Assembly: GCF_001570725.1 (NCBI RefSeq)
Contig: NZ_BCNV01000009.1
Location: 1-64,000, forward strand
Source: Paenibacillus amylolyticus
GTDB lineage: Bacteria > Bacillota > Bacilli > Paenibacillales > Paenibacillaceae
Length of the DNA: 64,000 nt
Reading direction: 5' to 3'
Made by a program: the position numbers and the translations under genes. Shown here piece by piece: positions 8,131 through 17,800 of the stretch. A model generated the notes under the pieces. The model was not told the origin of the DNA. It did no database searches and was given only the letters and a program-made list of their open reading frames with translations. The stretch's first letter is position 1. Every line of letters starts with the position of its first letter.

Positions 8131-10377
8131 TTAGGACAGTGAGCCGGCAGGTGATGACACCCTGTGCTCAGCCAGATGTTCCTTCATTTTGGCTACCTCA
8201 GTTCCTGCCAGCATCATAATGCCAATTCCATGATTGTCATTGGTGACAGTACGCAAGTCCTGATCGTAATACTCTGCCGTAAACGCATATCTCGATCCGC
8301 TACACACGCCATGCACATTCCCTTGACGATCAATCGCTTTGCAGATGAGTCCCTTCCATGCCCGCTGGGCAGCTGTGACGTAAACTTCAGGGTCTTTGAA
8401 CCAGCCAAAGCGTACACCTCTCGCAAAACCATAGGCAAACATCGCCGTGCAGGAGGCTTCTTCATACGTCTGCGGATCATTCAACACCTGATGCCACAAC
8501 CCACTTTCCTCTTGAAGTGCCGCGTAACCTTCACACAGCTCGTTGAAGAACTCAATTAAAGCTGGGCGCTCGGGATGCTCTACTGGCAAAGCTTCCAATA
8601 CTTCTGTCAAAGAAAACAGTGTCCAGCCGTTCCCACGCCCCCATGGAATTTGCGTTGCCTGTCCGTATTTGAAATCATACACATGGGACATGATCTTGAA
8701 CTCAGGCATAAACAGATACTTCCGATACAGGGAAAATTGTCTGGCGGCTTCATCCAGTGCGGATGAGTTTCCGGTCACCCGGGCATAACGAACGAGAAAC
8801 GGCGTGCTCATATAGAGGTCATCTGCCCACATGGTATTCTCGGCATACTCCCCTACACATGTGCGATAAAATGCACCATCCTCCTGCCGCTCCAGGCGAG
8901 AAAGCATGAAATCCGCAATCCGTTCAGCAATCGGAAGAAACGTCGGTTCATGACATTCTGAATACGCTTCCAGCATGGCTGAACCAAAAGAACCGCAGTT
9001 ATCCAGCATTTTCAGCATGACCAATTGTTGATTGACTGCCGGGAAACCATACTGCTCCCGATCCCATAGGGAGTAATCATACATCTGGGTACAAGCCTGC
9101 ACATGTTCAGCCGCATAACGTGTAATGTCTGATCTCTGCAAATAACGTCCTGTCCGTAGCAGACCATATACAGTGACACCCAATGGATAATCCCAGCGAC
9201 CATAATTGGTCACACTGCCCACGGTCCATTTGTTGCTTAACATGGCATTTTCATAATAAGGTCTGATCCAAGTATCTGGTCGATCTAAGCGCCAATACGT
9301 CTGGTCTAGACCCGTTTGGTACACTCGGTCCGTTCGAGTCAGATCCGCCAAGTCCGGTTCAACCTCCGATTCAAAAGGTCCAACATATAACCAAGACTCT
9401 CCATTAGCACCGTGCACACGCTGAGGAAGTTCCAGTGAAAGCAGCTTACCCGAAACGGATGCCTTCAAATTAAAATGCCACGGTCCCGCCGCCGTATCAA
9501 TGCATTCACTTCGGACAAGCAGGTCACTTCGTCCAAAAGTGGCTGGTACATCCACCTCGAACGGACCCGCTTCCTTCACTTGCGCCACAGGTTTTCCGCT
9601 AATCCATATACTCAGAGAACCGGAGGATTGACCTGACAATCGCACCGCATTCCCGGTTGAATCGGTATTGTTCAGATGGGTCCAAGCATAAGCATGCTTA
9701 CCAGAAAGATTTCCGAATATTCGCTCGAAAGCTGGCTTGGTTTTATCTTCATCAGACCAGCCTGTCTCAGGTAGCCAGTTCAAGCTGTAGTCTGATTCTT
9801 TTCCAAGCAGGTCTGGTTGCTTACTTGTGGCTGGGTTCGGTTGGGAGAACACCCATCCCGCTTGCCCCTGTCTCTCCTGGAATGGAGCAAATACATTCAA
9901 AATACGCACTTTTCCTTCATCTGACCCAAACTGGCAGCCGAAGCCGGCAGGCGTATTTTTCATTTCCAGCCATATGGTGTTCCAGCCGGGCTTGATGTCG
10001 ATGCTGAGCTTCACCGTTGCATCAGGACTAATCTCATCCATTACCGTAGAGCGGTAGATCAACTGCTCATTGAAATAGAAGCGAACAGGTCCATAACAGC
10101 GGATCAGCACATCCAGATTTCGGTCCTCATCCCCCCAGACCAGTGCAGCTGCATAGGACATATGGTCTTTGGGTGTATTAGGAAAGCGTTTACCTAAATT
10201 CAGATCATAAAGCCCTTTTTCATTTTGCAAAATACCAGACTTTTGGAATACCCGATATACAAAATCAGCCTGCGCATTGGCCCCGATATACCTCTCGGCC
10301 AGCACCTTCAGCACCTGATCCTGATCTTCTCCAAATCGGTAATACATGCTCTGCGGTTCACTGAAATAGGTCGTCAT
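8131..10377 (-). CDS. GH105-type unsaturated rhamnogalacturonyl hydrolase with long N-terminal extension
   Basis: Predicted hydrolase of unsaturated uronyl oligosaccharides made by pectate or rhamnogalacturonan lyases, about 748 aa and apparently cytoplasmic (no signal peptide). The C-terminal ~370 residues form the (alpha/alpha)6 barrel, with ADDLYM (about 518-523), IPWGRGNGW (about 578-585) and the WHQVLND and EASCTAMFAYG blocks of the YteR/YesR family. Classical YteR is about 370 aa; here roughly 380 further residues precede it and look beta-rich (IRCYGPVRFYFNEQLIY, WLYVGPFES), perhaps binding or lectin-like modules. The frame opens with GTG at 10386, but that codon sits 3 nt from AAGGA; the ATG at 10377 is preferred though its spacing of 12 is long. 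Context with a YesMNOPQ-like set supports a pectin role. Confidence 0.85.
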   Translation of the reverse strand: MTTYFSEPQSMYYRFGEDQDQVLKVLAERYIGANAQADFVYRVFQKSGILQNEKGLYDLNLGKRFPNTPKDHMSYAAALVWGDEDRNLDVLIRCYGPVRFYFNEQLIYRSTVMDEISPDATVKLSIDIKPGWNTIWLEMKNTPAGFGCQFGSDEGKVRILNVFAPFQERQGQAGWVFSQPNPATSKQPDLLGKESDYSLNWLPETGWSDEDKTKPAFERIFGNLSGKHAYAWTHLNNTDSTGNAVRLSGQSSGSLSIWISGKPVAQVKEAGPFEVDVPATFGRSDLLVRSECIDTAAGPWHFNLKASVSGKLLSLELPQRVHGANGESWLYVGPFESEVEPDLADLTRTDRVYQTGLDQTYWRLDRPDTWIRPYYENAMLSNKWTVGSVTNYGRWDYPLGVTVYGLLRTGRYLQRSDITRYAAEHVQACTQMYDYSLWDREQYGFPAVNQQLVMLKMLDNCGSFGSAMLEAYSECHEPTFLPIAERIADFMLSRLERQEDGAFYRTCVGEYAENTMWADDLYMSTPFLVRYARVTGNSSALDEAARQFSLYRKYLFMPEFKIMSHVYDFKYGQATQIPWGRGNGWTLFSLTEVLEALPVEHPERPALIEFFNELCEGYAALQEESGLWHQVLNDPQTYEEASCTAMFAYGFARGVRFGWFKDPEVYVTAAQRAWKGLICKAIDRQGNVHGVCSGSRYAFTAEYYDQDLRTVTNDNHGIGIMMLAGTEVAKMKEHLAEHRVSSPAGSLS

Positions 10378-10468
10378 CGACGGCACACATCCTTCTCACG
10401 TTGAAATAAAATCTTATATCAATGCATTCATACCATCCACACTGGAGTAAAAAACGGATACATAACAC

Positions 10469-10485
10469 TTAAGTATAGCGCTTAA
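10469..10485. promoter_or_regulatory. Operator-like palindrome in GH105 leader
   Basis: TTAAG and CTTAA arms surround TATAGCG about 90 bp upstream of the GH105 start. It is small and could be chance, but its place between the candidate -10 (AGTATA on plus, 10561-10566) and the gene is suitable for a repressor. Confidence 0.25.
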
Positions 10486-10597
10486 CCCAGGTGAATAATC
10501 CCCTTACTGGGAAATAGATATGTCCCTTGGTTATCTTCAGAACAGCCGAATAATAATCCCAGTATAACTGACATGCTCTGTGGTGGCTATAGAATTT

Positions 10598-10611
10598 TGT
10601 TTACGCTTACA
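10598..10611. promoter_or_regulatory. CcpA cre-like site upstream of GH105 gene
   Basis: Plus-strand TGTTTACGCTTACA is a near-palindrome that fits the relaxed cre consensus TGWNANCGNTNWCA at 13 of 14 positions. A minus-strand -10 candidate TATACT lies at 10561-10566, which places the cre near -50, consistent with either repression or activation by CcpA. Confidence 0.6.
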
Positions 10612-10700
10612 AAAAATCAGAAGATTTGGTTTTTCCTTCGCCAATTACACCTTCAATGGGACATTAATTCAAAAAAACGGAAAATGTTACCGATATAGAA

Positions 10701-10896
10701 ACTATATATGTTGAACTAATCATTTGCACAGAAACGTAGAGGACAGAAAAAACTGAAAAAGCGAAGCGTTCGCCTTTATCACCGGATTTTTCCCTTGAGA
10801 AAAGGGAATCAAAAAAATCTGGGGATAACAGCGATTGGAAGGTTATTCTGTCATCGGAGTGTACGTGTGAATATATCTTTAGTTCAACTTATATAG
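10701..10896. repeat. 196-bp element with terminal inverted repeats and internal hairpins
   Basis: The ends are inverted copies: CTATATATGTTGAACTAA (from 10702) and, read on the minus strand, CTATATAAGTTGAACTAA (10879-10896), differing at one position of 18. Inside, GACAGAA (10742-10748) can pair with TTCTGTC (10846-10852), and two local hairpins are visible (10758-10777 around GCG; 10785-10819 with TCCCTT/AAGGGA). There is no reading frame of note. The form is that of a MITE or of a structured RNA with a long closing stem. I have an impression of similar sequences scattered in Paenibacillus genomes but cannot verify it. It ends 43 bp before the chemotaxis-type receptor gene. Confidence 0.65.
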
Positions 10897-10939
10897 ATTG
10901 AAAAATTCCACTTTTTGTATCGGGAAGGAAAGATGCACA

Positions 10940-11767
10940 TTGAATACTCTTGAATCTCTGGTAAATGCTATGCCTTTTGTTAGCCAAATGTTCCGCGACG
11001 ACATATCCATATCCATTAATGATCATGAGAAAGTATTGTATTTTTCCGAAGCAAAAAGTCTGGAGATTGGCGTGAAGGTTGGGGATGAGCTGCATGATGA
11101 TTATAAAAACTTCAAAATGCTCACCAACAAGGATTCCCGTACCGTGGCACGTATGCCTGGTGATCTGCAAGGCAGACCCTTCGACGCCATCCTTATTCCC
11201 ATTAAGGAAAACGATCAGGTCGTAGGTATATTGGGCGTGAACTACGCACTGGATAGCCATATGACCCTCGAAAATCTGATTCGTGAAAATGAAACAACCA
11301 TTAATGCTCTGGTTGGTGGCATTCAGCAGATTGCAGCACATTCTGAAGAACTCTCAGCGACCTCGGAAGAGATTCTGCGCAACTCCAAAAAAGCTTCAGA
11401 GAACTCGGTCAGTGTATCTAAAGTAACAAACGTCATTCGTGAAGTATCTGAACAAACTAATCTGCTGGGACTCAACGCCATGATAGAGGCGGCTCGTGTG
11501 GGCGATCAGGGAGCCGGATTCGGTGTGGTTGCCAGTGAGGTACGCAAACTGTCGGATCATACCAAACAAGCAGCAGCTGATATTGAATCATCTCTCGGCA
11601 GTGTACAGGATTCCATGAAACATATGGAGCAAGAGATCGGTCAGATTACAACCGCAACGGTAGATCAAGCCAAGCTCGTTACCGAGTTCATGGAAAGTAT
11701 CGAACAGCTTAGCGAGACAAGTGCGAATCTGAAAAAGTTTGTACATCAGATGCTGGCACTCGAATAG
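10940..11767 (+). CDS. Soluble methyl-accepting chemotaxis-type receptor
   Basis: Cytoplasmic receptor of about 275 aa, without membrane helices or HAMP, resembling B. subtilis YfmS in size. Residues 1-115 are a small sensor domain (FVSQMFRDDISISINDHEKVLYF ... VVGILGVNYALDSH) that could be PAS or Cache related. The remainder is a short MCP signalling hairpin with the recognisable tip EVSEQTNLLGLNAMIEAAR and GFGVVASEVRKLSDHTKQAA, which would contact CheA/CheW. The frame extends upstream to a TTG at 10898 inside the inverted repeat, but TTG at 10940 has AAGGAAAG seven bases before it and is chosen. No chemotaxis genes are adjacent, so ligand and partner are unknown. Confidence 0.83.
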   Translation: MNTLESLVNAMPFVSQMFRDDISISINDHEKVLYFSEAKSLEIGVKVGDELHDDYKNFKMLTNKDSRTVARMPGDLQGRPFDAILIPIKENDQVVGILGVNYALDSHMTLENLIRENETTINALVGGIQQIAAHSEELSATSEEILRNSKKASENSVSVSKVTNVIREVSEQTNLLGLNAMIEAARVGDQGAGFGVVASEVRKLSDHTKQAAADIESSLGSVQDSMKHMEQEIGQITTATVDQAKLVTEFMESIEQLSETSANLKKFVHQMLALE

Positions 11768-11835
11768 TAGTCCAGTTCCGTAGCAACAAGAAGAACAAAC
11801 CATATCACATGTACATAGGAAATATTTTTGAATGC

Positions 11836-11886
11836 AAAAAAGCCTCCGGCTACACTTCCCTTAACAGGAAGTTAGCGGAGGCTTTG
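11836..11886. terminator. Bidirectional terminator between convergent genes
   Basis: Long inverted repeat, AAGCCTCCGGCTACACTTCC facing GGAAGTTAGCGGAGGCTT. On the minus strand it is followed by a run of six T, on the plus strand by a weaker TTTGTTT, so it serves mainly the phosphohydrolase gene and probably also the receptor gene. Confidence 0.85.
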
Positions 11887-11928
11887 TTTCGTATTTGAGG
11901 TGATATCCCTTTTATAGTCGTACGGCTG

Positions 11929-12747
11929 TTATATCTCTACAGCGACGCCAAAATGGTCGGACACGACCGGCCCGTTTTTACCGTTCAAGACCACGGTGGA
12001 AGACTTGGCCTGGATTGGACGATTGGAGAAAATATAATCGATCCGCAGATTTCGTTTGTTGTCTGCCCAACCGGCAATGGCCTTCACCACGGTTGCTCCG
12101 TCATCCTTTTGCAATGCTGTGGTGTACAGGTCGTTCCAGCCTTTGCTCATCATGTAATCATAGCCTTCATCACGCACTTCCGCGACATTATTGAAATCAC
12201 CCATTATATATAACGGCTGGTCCATGTAGGGGGCAAGCTTGCTCTCCGTCATTTCCCACTGTCCCTTGAACGGTTCCTGCGCATCATCCCACCAGTTGTA
12301 GTGCCCATTTACAAACCAGGTTGCTTCACCTTCAACGACCGTCTGGATTCCCACAATCTTGCGTGTACGGTAATTGTTATAATCCCGCATGTGCGACACG
12401 TATTCTCCAAAAGCCTGGGTAATCGGCGTCCGGCTAAGGATCGCCAGTCCTTCGTCGTATTTTTGGAACCCGACATGCGCGGGAATCCACGTCCAGTAAT
12501 ATTGCTCGGTCAGCTGCTGAAGCAGGACGTAGGCATAGTTGTCTTTTTTAATCACAGCATCGGATTCAGTGGCATAATACATCTTCAGTTCTTCTTCAGA
12601 AAGCGCTGCTTCCTGCATGGACTGGTTAACCTCTTGCATGGAAATTACTTCAAATTGATATGTATTAATAAAATCAGCCAGCTGACTGATCTTGTTCAGT
12701 TGATCCTCTTCCGCCCAAGCGTGTGTGTTTAACGTAAGTATTTTCAT
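11929..12747 (-). CDS. Endonuclease/exonuclease/phosphatase family protein
   Basis: Predicted Mg-dependent phosphodiesterase of the DNase I/exonuclease III fold, 272 aa, cytosolic. Conserved blocks run in family order: TLNTHAW near the start, ISMQEVNQ with the metal-binding Glu, VNGHYNWWDD, YIMGDFNNVAE, LRIDYIFSNR and the C-terminal SDHFGVAVEI with the catalytic Asp-His pair. The longer frame to 12918 has no ribosome site, while ATG 12747 (MKILTLNT) is preceded by AGGAGA at six bases. It stands alone between a terminator and a divergent helicase operon. The substrate could be DNA, a phospholipid or a sugar phosphate; the sequence alone does not decide. Confidence 0.87.
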   Translation of the reverse strand: MKILTLNTHAWAEEDQLNKISQLADFINTYQFEVISMQEVNQSMQEAALSEEELKMYYATESDAVIKKDNYAYVLLQQLTEQYYWTWIPAHVGFQKYDEGLAILSRTPITQAFGEYVSHMRDYNNYRTRKIVGIQTVVEGEATWFVNGHYNWWDDAQEPFKGQWEMTESKLAPYMDQPLYIMGDFNNVAEVRDEGYDYMMSKGWNDLYTTALQKDDGATVVKAIAGWADNKRNLRIDYIFSNRPIQAKSSTVVLNGKNGPVVSDHFGVAVEI

Positions 12748-13026
12748 ATGCTCTCTCCTGTTGTTTGTAATATGGCCGTTTCCCCGGCCTGCATCGTTCC
12801 TGAAAGGAATACATACCATAAGCATACACAATATGATGCAATCATGCATTCCGTCTGCTATCAGAACCGACGTGTTCATCCTGGTACCTGTGGTCTGAAA
12901 TAACTTTAAATTCTTCATAACCCATGCACGGATTGGCTCATAACTGATATGATGGATACATTAAATTCACAACATGACGTCATAGACGTGGTGATTACTG
13001 AACCTATGTTTACCCCAGGAGATGGA

Positions 13027-14805
13027 ATGATGAACATACCGAATAACATGAGACTGGATGATGCGCAGTGGCAACAGTTGATCAGGCAGGTTGCGGAGCA
13101 TTTTAATAACCTGACGATCATGCGCGGATTCCAATATTATAAACAGAAACGTGTCGGACCATTAACCTATTCCGAACAACAAGGGATCTCGGCCGTTGTA
13201 CAAGGATCGGAAGAGTATGAGGTCACCCTCAGTATGCAATCTCTGTCTACCAGTCATTGTACCTGTCCGGTGAGTTCCCTATGCAAACATATGACTGCTG
13301 TATTGATGAGTTATGCCGAGCAACTGGAGCGACCTGTGCATGCGATTGTGAATGCGCACTCCAGTACTGCGCTCAAACAAACGACCAAACCCGTCGGGGC
13401 CATGTCCGCAGGGCTATCCAGCTACGCAGATACCGATGAACAGCACGATATGGATTTTCCGGACAACCAGTACAGCCAGATCAAGGAGCGTGCAACAGAA
13501 CTGGCCGATCTGGAAATCTCGGAATGGCATGAGCTATTTCATTCATCTCTGAGACGGTTAGGTACCGGCACAGCAAACACATCCTACGTGCAGGAAGCAA
13601 CGGACGAGCTATATGCCATTAAGCCAAGGCTGTCTGCTGCGATGGACCAACTTTTTGAACTACATGTGCAGCTATACCTCATCCGATTCTGCGTGCCTCC
13701 GGCCCGTAACTCAATTACGCATACCCCCGTGTACTTGAGCTACCCTGCCCAGCTGGCGGTGGATGCACTTCTGAAAGACATTGAACGGATCTTTAACCAT
13801 CAGCTAGACCTGTCGGGTCTAAAGGGGAAAAAGCTGGAGCAATATTGGAACAGACTGGCCGAAACCTCGGCCTATTTACGTACACATATGATGTCTGAGA
13901 CGGCAAGCATGATGTTCTTCACGCCAATCTATCGACAACTGTGGTTGAACTGGATTGTGCCTGAGCTTCATGGGGCGCCGGACATGCTATCATCGGAACA
14001 GGCTATCTTAAATGATATAGAGCGCGGTATAATCGCCGCTTCGACACCTTCCCAGTCAGGTGAAAGTGTCTTGGGTGGTGCTCAAAGTAACGGAAGTCGT
14101 AGTGAGAGACCGAGTAAAACCGTGACACTGCCCCTGCCGCTGGTACTCGCGCAGAGCTGGATGCACTTCCATCTGGGGCAAGATGATCAGGCGTGGCAAC
14201 GACTCGTCCATGGAAGCTCAGCCTATGGCATCCCGCCAGAACATCTGTTGCATTTTCTCCATGTGCTCGCTGATTCAGCTGAATGGAAGCGGCTCGGAGA
14301 TTGGTTGGTACAACTCGGTCCTCTACTGGCGAATCGGCGTAACACACCTTTGAATGATTACATGCATCTGTGGGATACGGCCATTCAACATCTGCCAGAT
14401 TCAGAGAACCGCATGTGGGACACGCTTGTCAGCATGCTTCCCCACTCCCGCCCTGCTTATGAAGATGCCATGCATTCTCGTGGTCAGTGGCGCAGGTGGA
14501 TTGATTTTCAGCTGAGCACAGGGACGGAGCCTCTCGAATTTCGCGTAGCCGTGCTGCAACCGATTGAAAAAGATGCACCTGAACTGCTGCTTCCCTTCTA
14601 TCACCAGGCGGTGGAGCGTTATATCGGACACAAGAACAGGGACGGATACAAAGCAGCGGTGAAGCTGCTGAAACGCCTCTCCAAAATCTATAAAAAGTTG
14701 AAGCAAGAAGCGCACTGGGAGCAGTTCATCACCACACTCGCCGTTCGTAACAGTCGGCTGCGTGCCCTGCAGGAAGAGCTTCGGAAAGGTAAACTGATCT
14801 CATGA
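13027..14805 (+). CDS. SWIM zinc-finger protein, helicase partner (YwqB-like)
   Basis: Protein of about 592 aa whose only recognised domain is a SWIM zinc finger near residues 75-95: HCTCPVSSLCKHMTAVLM gives the C-x-C-x(n)-C-x-H ligand set. SWIM fingers bind DNA or proteins and are commonly paired with SNF2 helicases; B. subtilis has the comparable pair ywqB-ywqA. The rest is helical with no motif I know. ATG 13027 (or the adjacent one at 13030) follows AGGAG by five to eight bases; the frame to 12949 lacks a ribosome site. The stop overlaps the next start by four bases (ATGA), so the two proteins are coupled in translation and probably act together. Confidence 0.85.
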   Translation: MMNIPNNMRLDDAQWQQLIRQVAEHFNNLTIMRGFQYYKQKRVGPLTYSEQQGISAVVQGSEEYEVTLSMQSLSTSHCTCPVSSLCKHMTAVLMSYAEQLERPVHAIVNAHSSTALKQTTKPVGAMSAGLSSYADTDEQHDMDFPDNQYSQIKERATELADLEISEWHELFHSSLRRLGTGTANTSYVQEATDELYAIKPRLSAAMDQLFELHVQLYLIRFCVPPARNSITHTPVYLSYPAQLAVDALLKDIERIFNHQLDLSGLKGKKLEQYWNRLAETSAYLRTHMMSETASMMFFTPIYRQLWLNWIVPELHGAPDMLSSEQAILNDIERGIIAASTPSQSGESVLGGAQSNGSRSERPSKTVTLPLPLVLAQSWMHFHLGQDDQAWQRLVHGSSAYGIPPEHLLHFLHVLADSAEWKRLGDWLVQLGPLLANRRNTPLNDYMHLWDTAIQHLPDSENRMWDTLVSMLPHSRPAYEDAMHSRGQWRRWIDFQLSTGTEPLEFRVAVLQPIEKDAPELLLPFYHQAVERYIGHKNRDGYKAAVKLLKRLSKIYKKLKQEAHWEQFITTLAVRNSRLRALQEELRKGKLIS

Positions 14806-17800
14806 GCTTAATTCATCCTTACACTGAAACGATTGAGGTTCACGTCGCTTTAACCGGATACGGCGATGCATTGTTTTACGGAGCACTCAACACACACCAC
14901 TTTGTATCAGGACAGTCGCTTAAGCAGCGATTATTCGCTTGGCATTCACCTTCCTTCTACGGTACCGAACTGGAAGTTCGGCAGATTGAGGAGATTGAGC
15001 TGGTTGTTCTGCCTGCGGAAGAAGTGATTCCCTTCTTTGCCGAGATGCATACTCTGCTTCATATTGAATGGAAATGGGACGAACAGGCTGAACATCTGAT
15101 TCGACTGGCTCCGGCACTCGAAGCATCTATCGAGAAACGCAAATACGTACCCAGCTTTGAGGCCTACCGCGCAGGACAACTTCAATGGACCTGGGACCCG
15201 GACAGTTTGAAAAAGCAGGATCGGGCATCGCTTACCAAAGCGATTCAGCAGACGGACGAGAGCTATGCCGAGGGACTCGGGGCGGCCTACTCCGCCTTCG
15301 TATTCCAGCGCTGGTACAGTTCGGAGGAAGCTGCGACCGATCTGCGGCGTGAATTCCCGCAATTGTTCCCAGAGCGCGGCACTCTACCCAAGACAGCTGG
15401 AATGGACGCTCAGTCCTGGCTCGTATCCATTGGCTGGAAAGCGGATGCCGCACCATTCAGACCCATGCTGCAATTGCAGGAGCCAGACGAGGATGAGCCA
15501 TCTTGGCGGCTGCGACTAGTGTTGCAGAACAAGCTGGATGCCGCTGTATTGGTGCCCGTCATGCTCGATTCACGGGGCCGGCTTGAAGGGGAATGGCCAG
15601 AGGTGTGGGCACCGTTCATTCTGGATCGCTCCGCCGGATGGCTGGATCAGCTTCGTGCACATCTGCCGCGTCTTGGAGGCTCCATTAGCGGCAGACGGGA
15701 TGTTCTCAGTGACCCTTTGGGAGATCAGGAAGCCTGGCAGTTCCTGACGCAGGATAGCGGGCGGTTGCTCGCAGCGGGCTGGCAAGTTCTGCTGCCTGGT
15801 TGGTGGGAAGCAGCCCGTAAGAAGAAGCCAAAGCTGCGTGCTAAGGTGCAGCCGGAGGAAGGCAGTGAGCGGGGCCAGTCGTTCTTTGGACTGGACTCAA
15901 TTATTCATTTTGACTGGCGAATTGCGATTGGTGACACAGATCTCAGCGAAGATGAATTCGCCGACCTTGTTGCCCGTAATGAACGATTGGTTCGCTTCCG
16001 CGGAGAATGGGTTCCTCTCGACCCTGACCTGTTGGAGCAGATACGTCGCGCCATGGGCGGTGTAGATCGGGAACAGGGACTCTCATTCCAAGATATTCTG
16101 CATCTGCATCTGCTGCATAATGAGCAACGGGAATATCGCAACCAGAAATGGAAGGAAGGACAACAGACCGAGGAAGAAGAGCAACCACAAGCTAATGAAA
16201 ACATTCGGCTGGAAGTTGAACTTAACGAACATCTGAATCGGGTTATTGCACAACTCGGGGGCGGACAAGGCGGTGCGCCTTCTCTGCCCATCCCGACAGG
16301 GCTTCATGCCGAGCTGCGATCGTATCAGAAGGAAGGTTTTGCATGGCTTGGTTTCCTGCGCAGATTCGGGCTTGGGGCATGTCTTGCCGATGATATGGGT
16401 CTCGGGAAAACCATTCAGTTCATCACGTATCTGTTGCACATCAAAGAACATGAACCACGTAAGCCGGGACAAGCTCCGGCACTTCTGATCTGTCCGACTT
16501 CTGTACTGGGTAACTGGCAAAAGGAGATTAGCCGCTTCGCGCCTTCTATTAATGTCAGTCTGCATTACGGGGCACGCCGATTAAGTGGAGAAGAATTCCG
16601 GGAGCAGACCGAGCAGGTGGACATCATTATTACGTCCTTTGCTACGGCTACACTAGATCAGGAAATGTTGCAGACGTATACGTGGTCATGCATCTGTCTC
16701 GATGAAGCGCAGAATATTAAGAATGCTCAGACCAAGCAGTCCCTGGCTGTTCGCAGTTTCCCGGCGAAACACCGCATTGCCATGACAGGCACACCAATCG
16801 AGAATCGGTTGTCTGAGCTGTGGTCGATCTATGATTTTACCAATCCAGGATATTTGGGCAGTGCCCGGGCATTCCAGACTCGCTTTATCAGTGCCATAGA
16901 GAAGGATAAGGATGAGCAACGAATGCAGGATTTGCAGCAATTAGTGAAACCGTTCATGCTGCGCCGCAAGAAAAAAGATCCGAATATCCAGCTTGATCTG
17001 CCGGACAAAAACGAGATGAAGACTTACATTCATCTTACGGGCGAGCAAAGTGCATTGTATGACCAGTCCGTGCAGGCCCTGATGGATAAAATGAAAGAAC
17101 TGGAAGGCATTAAGCGTAAAGGCGCAATTCTATCGGCGTTAACCCAGCTCAAGCAGCTGTGTGATCACCCTCTGCTGCTAACGAAAGAGGCCTTGCCGGA
17201 GGAACTGCCTGAAGACGGCACGTTGACATCTGCTTATGACGTGTACAGCCCGCAGGATATGGCGATGCTAATCAGCCGCTCCGCGAAGCTGGAACGACTG
17301 ATGGAGCTTGTCCGTGAATTGCGGGACGAGGGCGAGCGATGCCTGATTTTCACCCAATACATCGGGATGGGTCAGATGCTGCAACAGGTACTGCGTCAGG
17401 AGTTGCAGGAACCTGTGCTGTATCTGCACGGAGGTACGTCCAAGACGGGACGGGATCGCATGATTGAGGAATTCCAATCCCGTACATTGCCTGAGGATAA
17501 GCAGCCTTCCGTCTTCATTCTGTCTATCAAGGCTGGCGGTGTGGGATTGAATCTGACCGCAGCCAATCATGTATTCCATTTTGACCGCTGGTGGAACCCG
17601 GCTGTTGAGAATCAAGCTACCGACCGGGCTTACCGGATGGGTCAGACCAAGGATGTTCAGGTGCATAAGTTCATCTCTCTTGGCACATTGGAGGAGCGGA
17701 TCGACGAGATGTTGGAGAGCAAACAGCAGCTCAGCGATAACATCATCACAAGCTCCGAGAACTGGATTACCGAATTGTCGACGGATGAGTTGCAGGATCT

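Noticed and set aside
12948..13026. Longer N-terminus of the SWIM protein from ATG 12949
   Set aside because: No ribosome site is present there, while AGGAG precedes ATG 13027.
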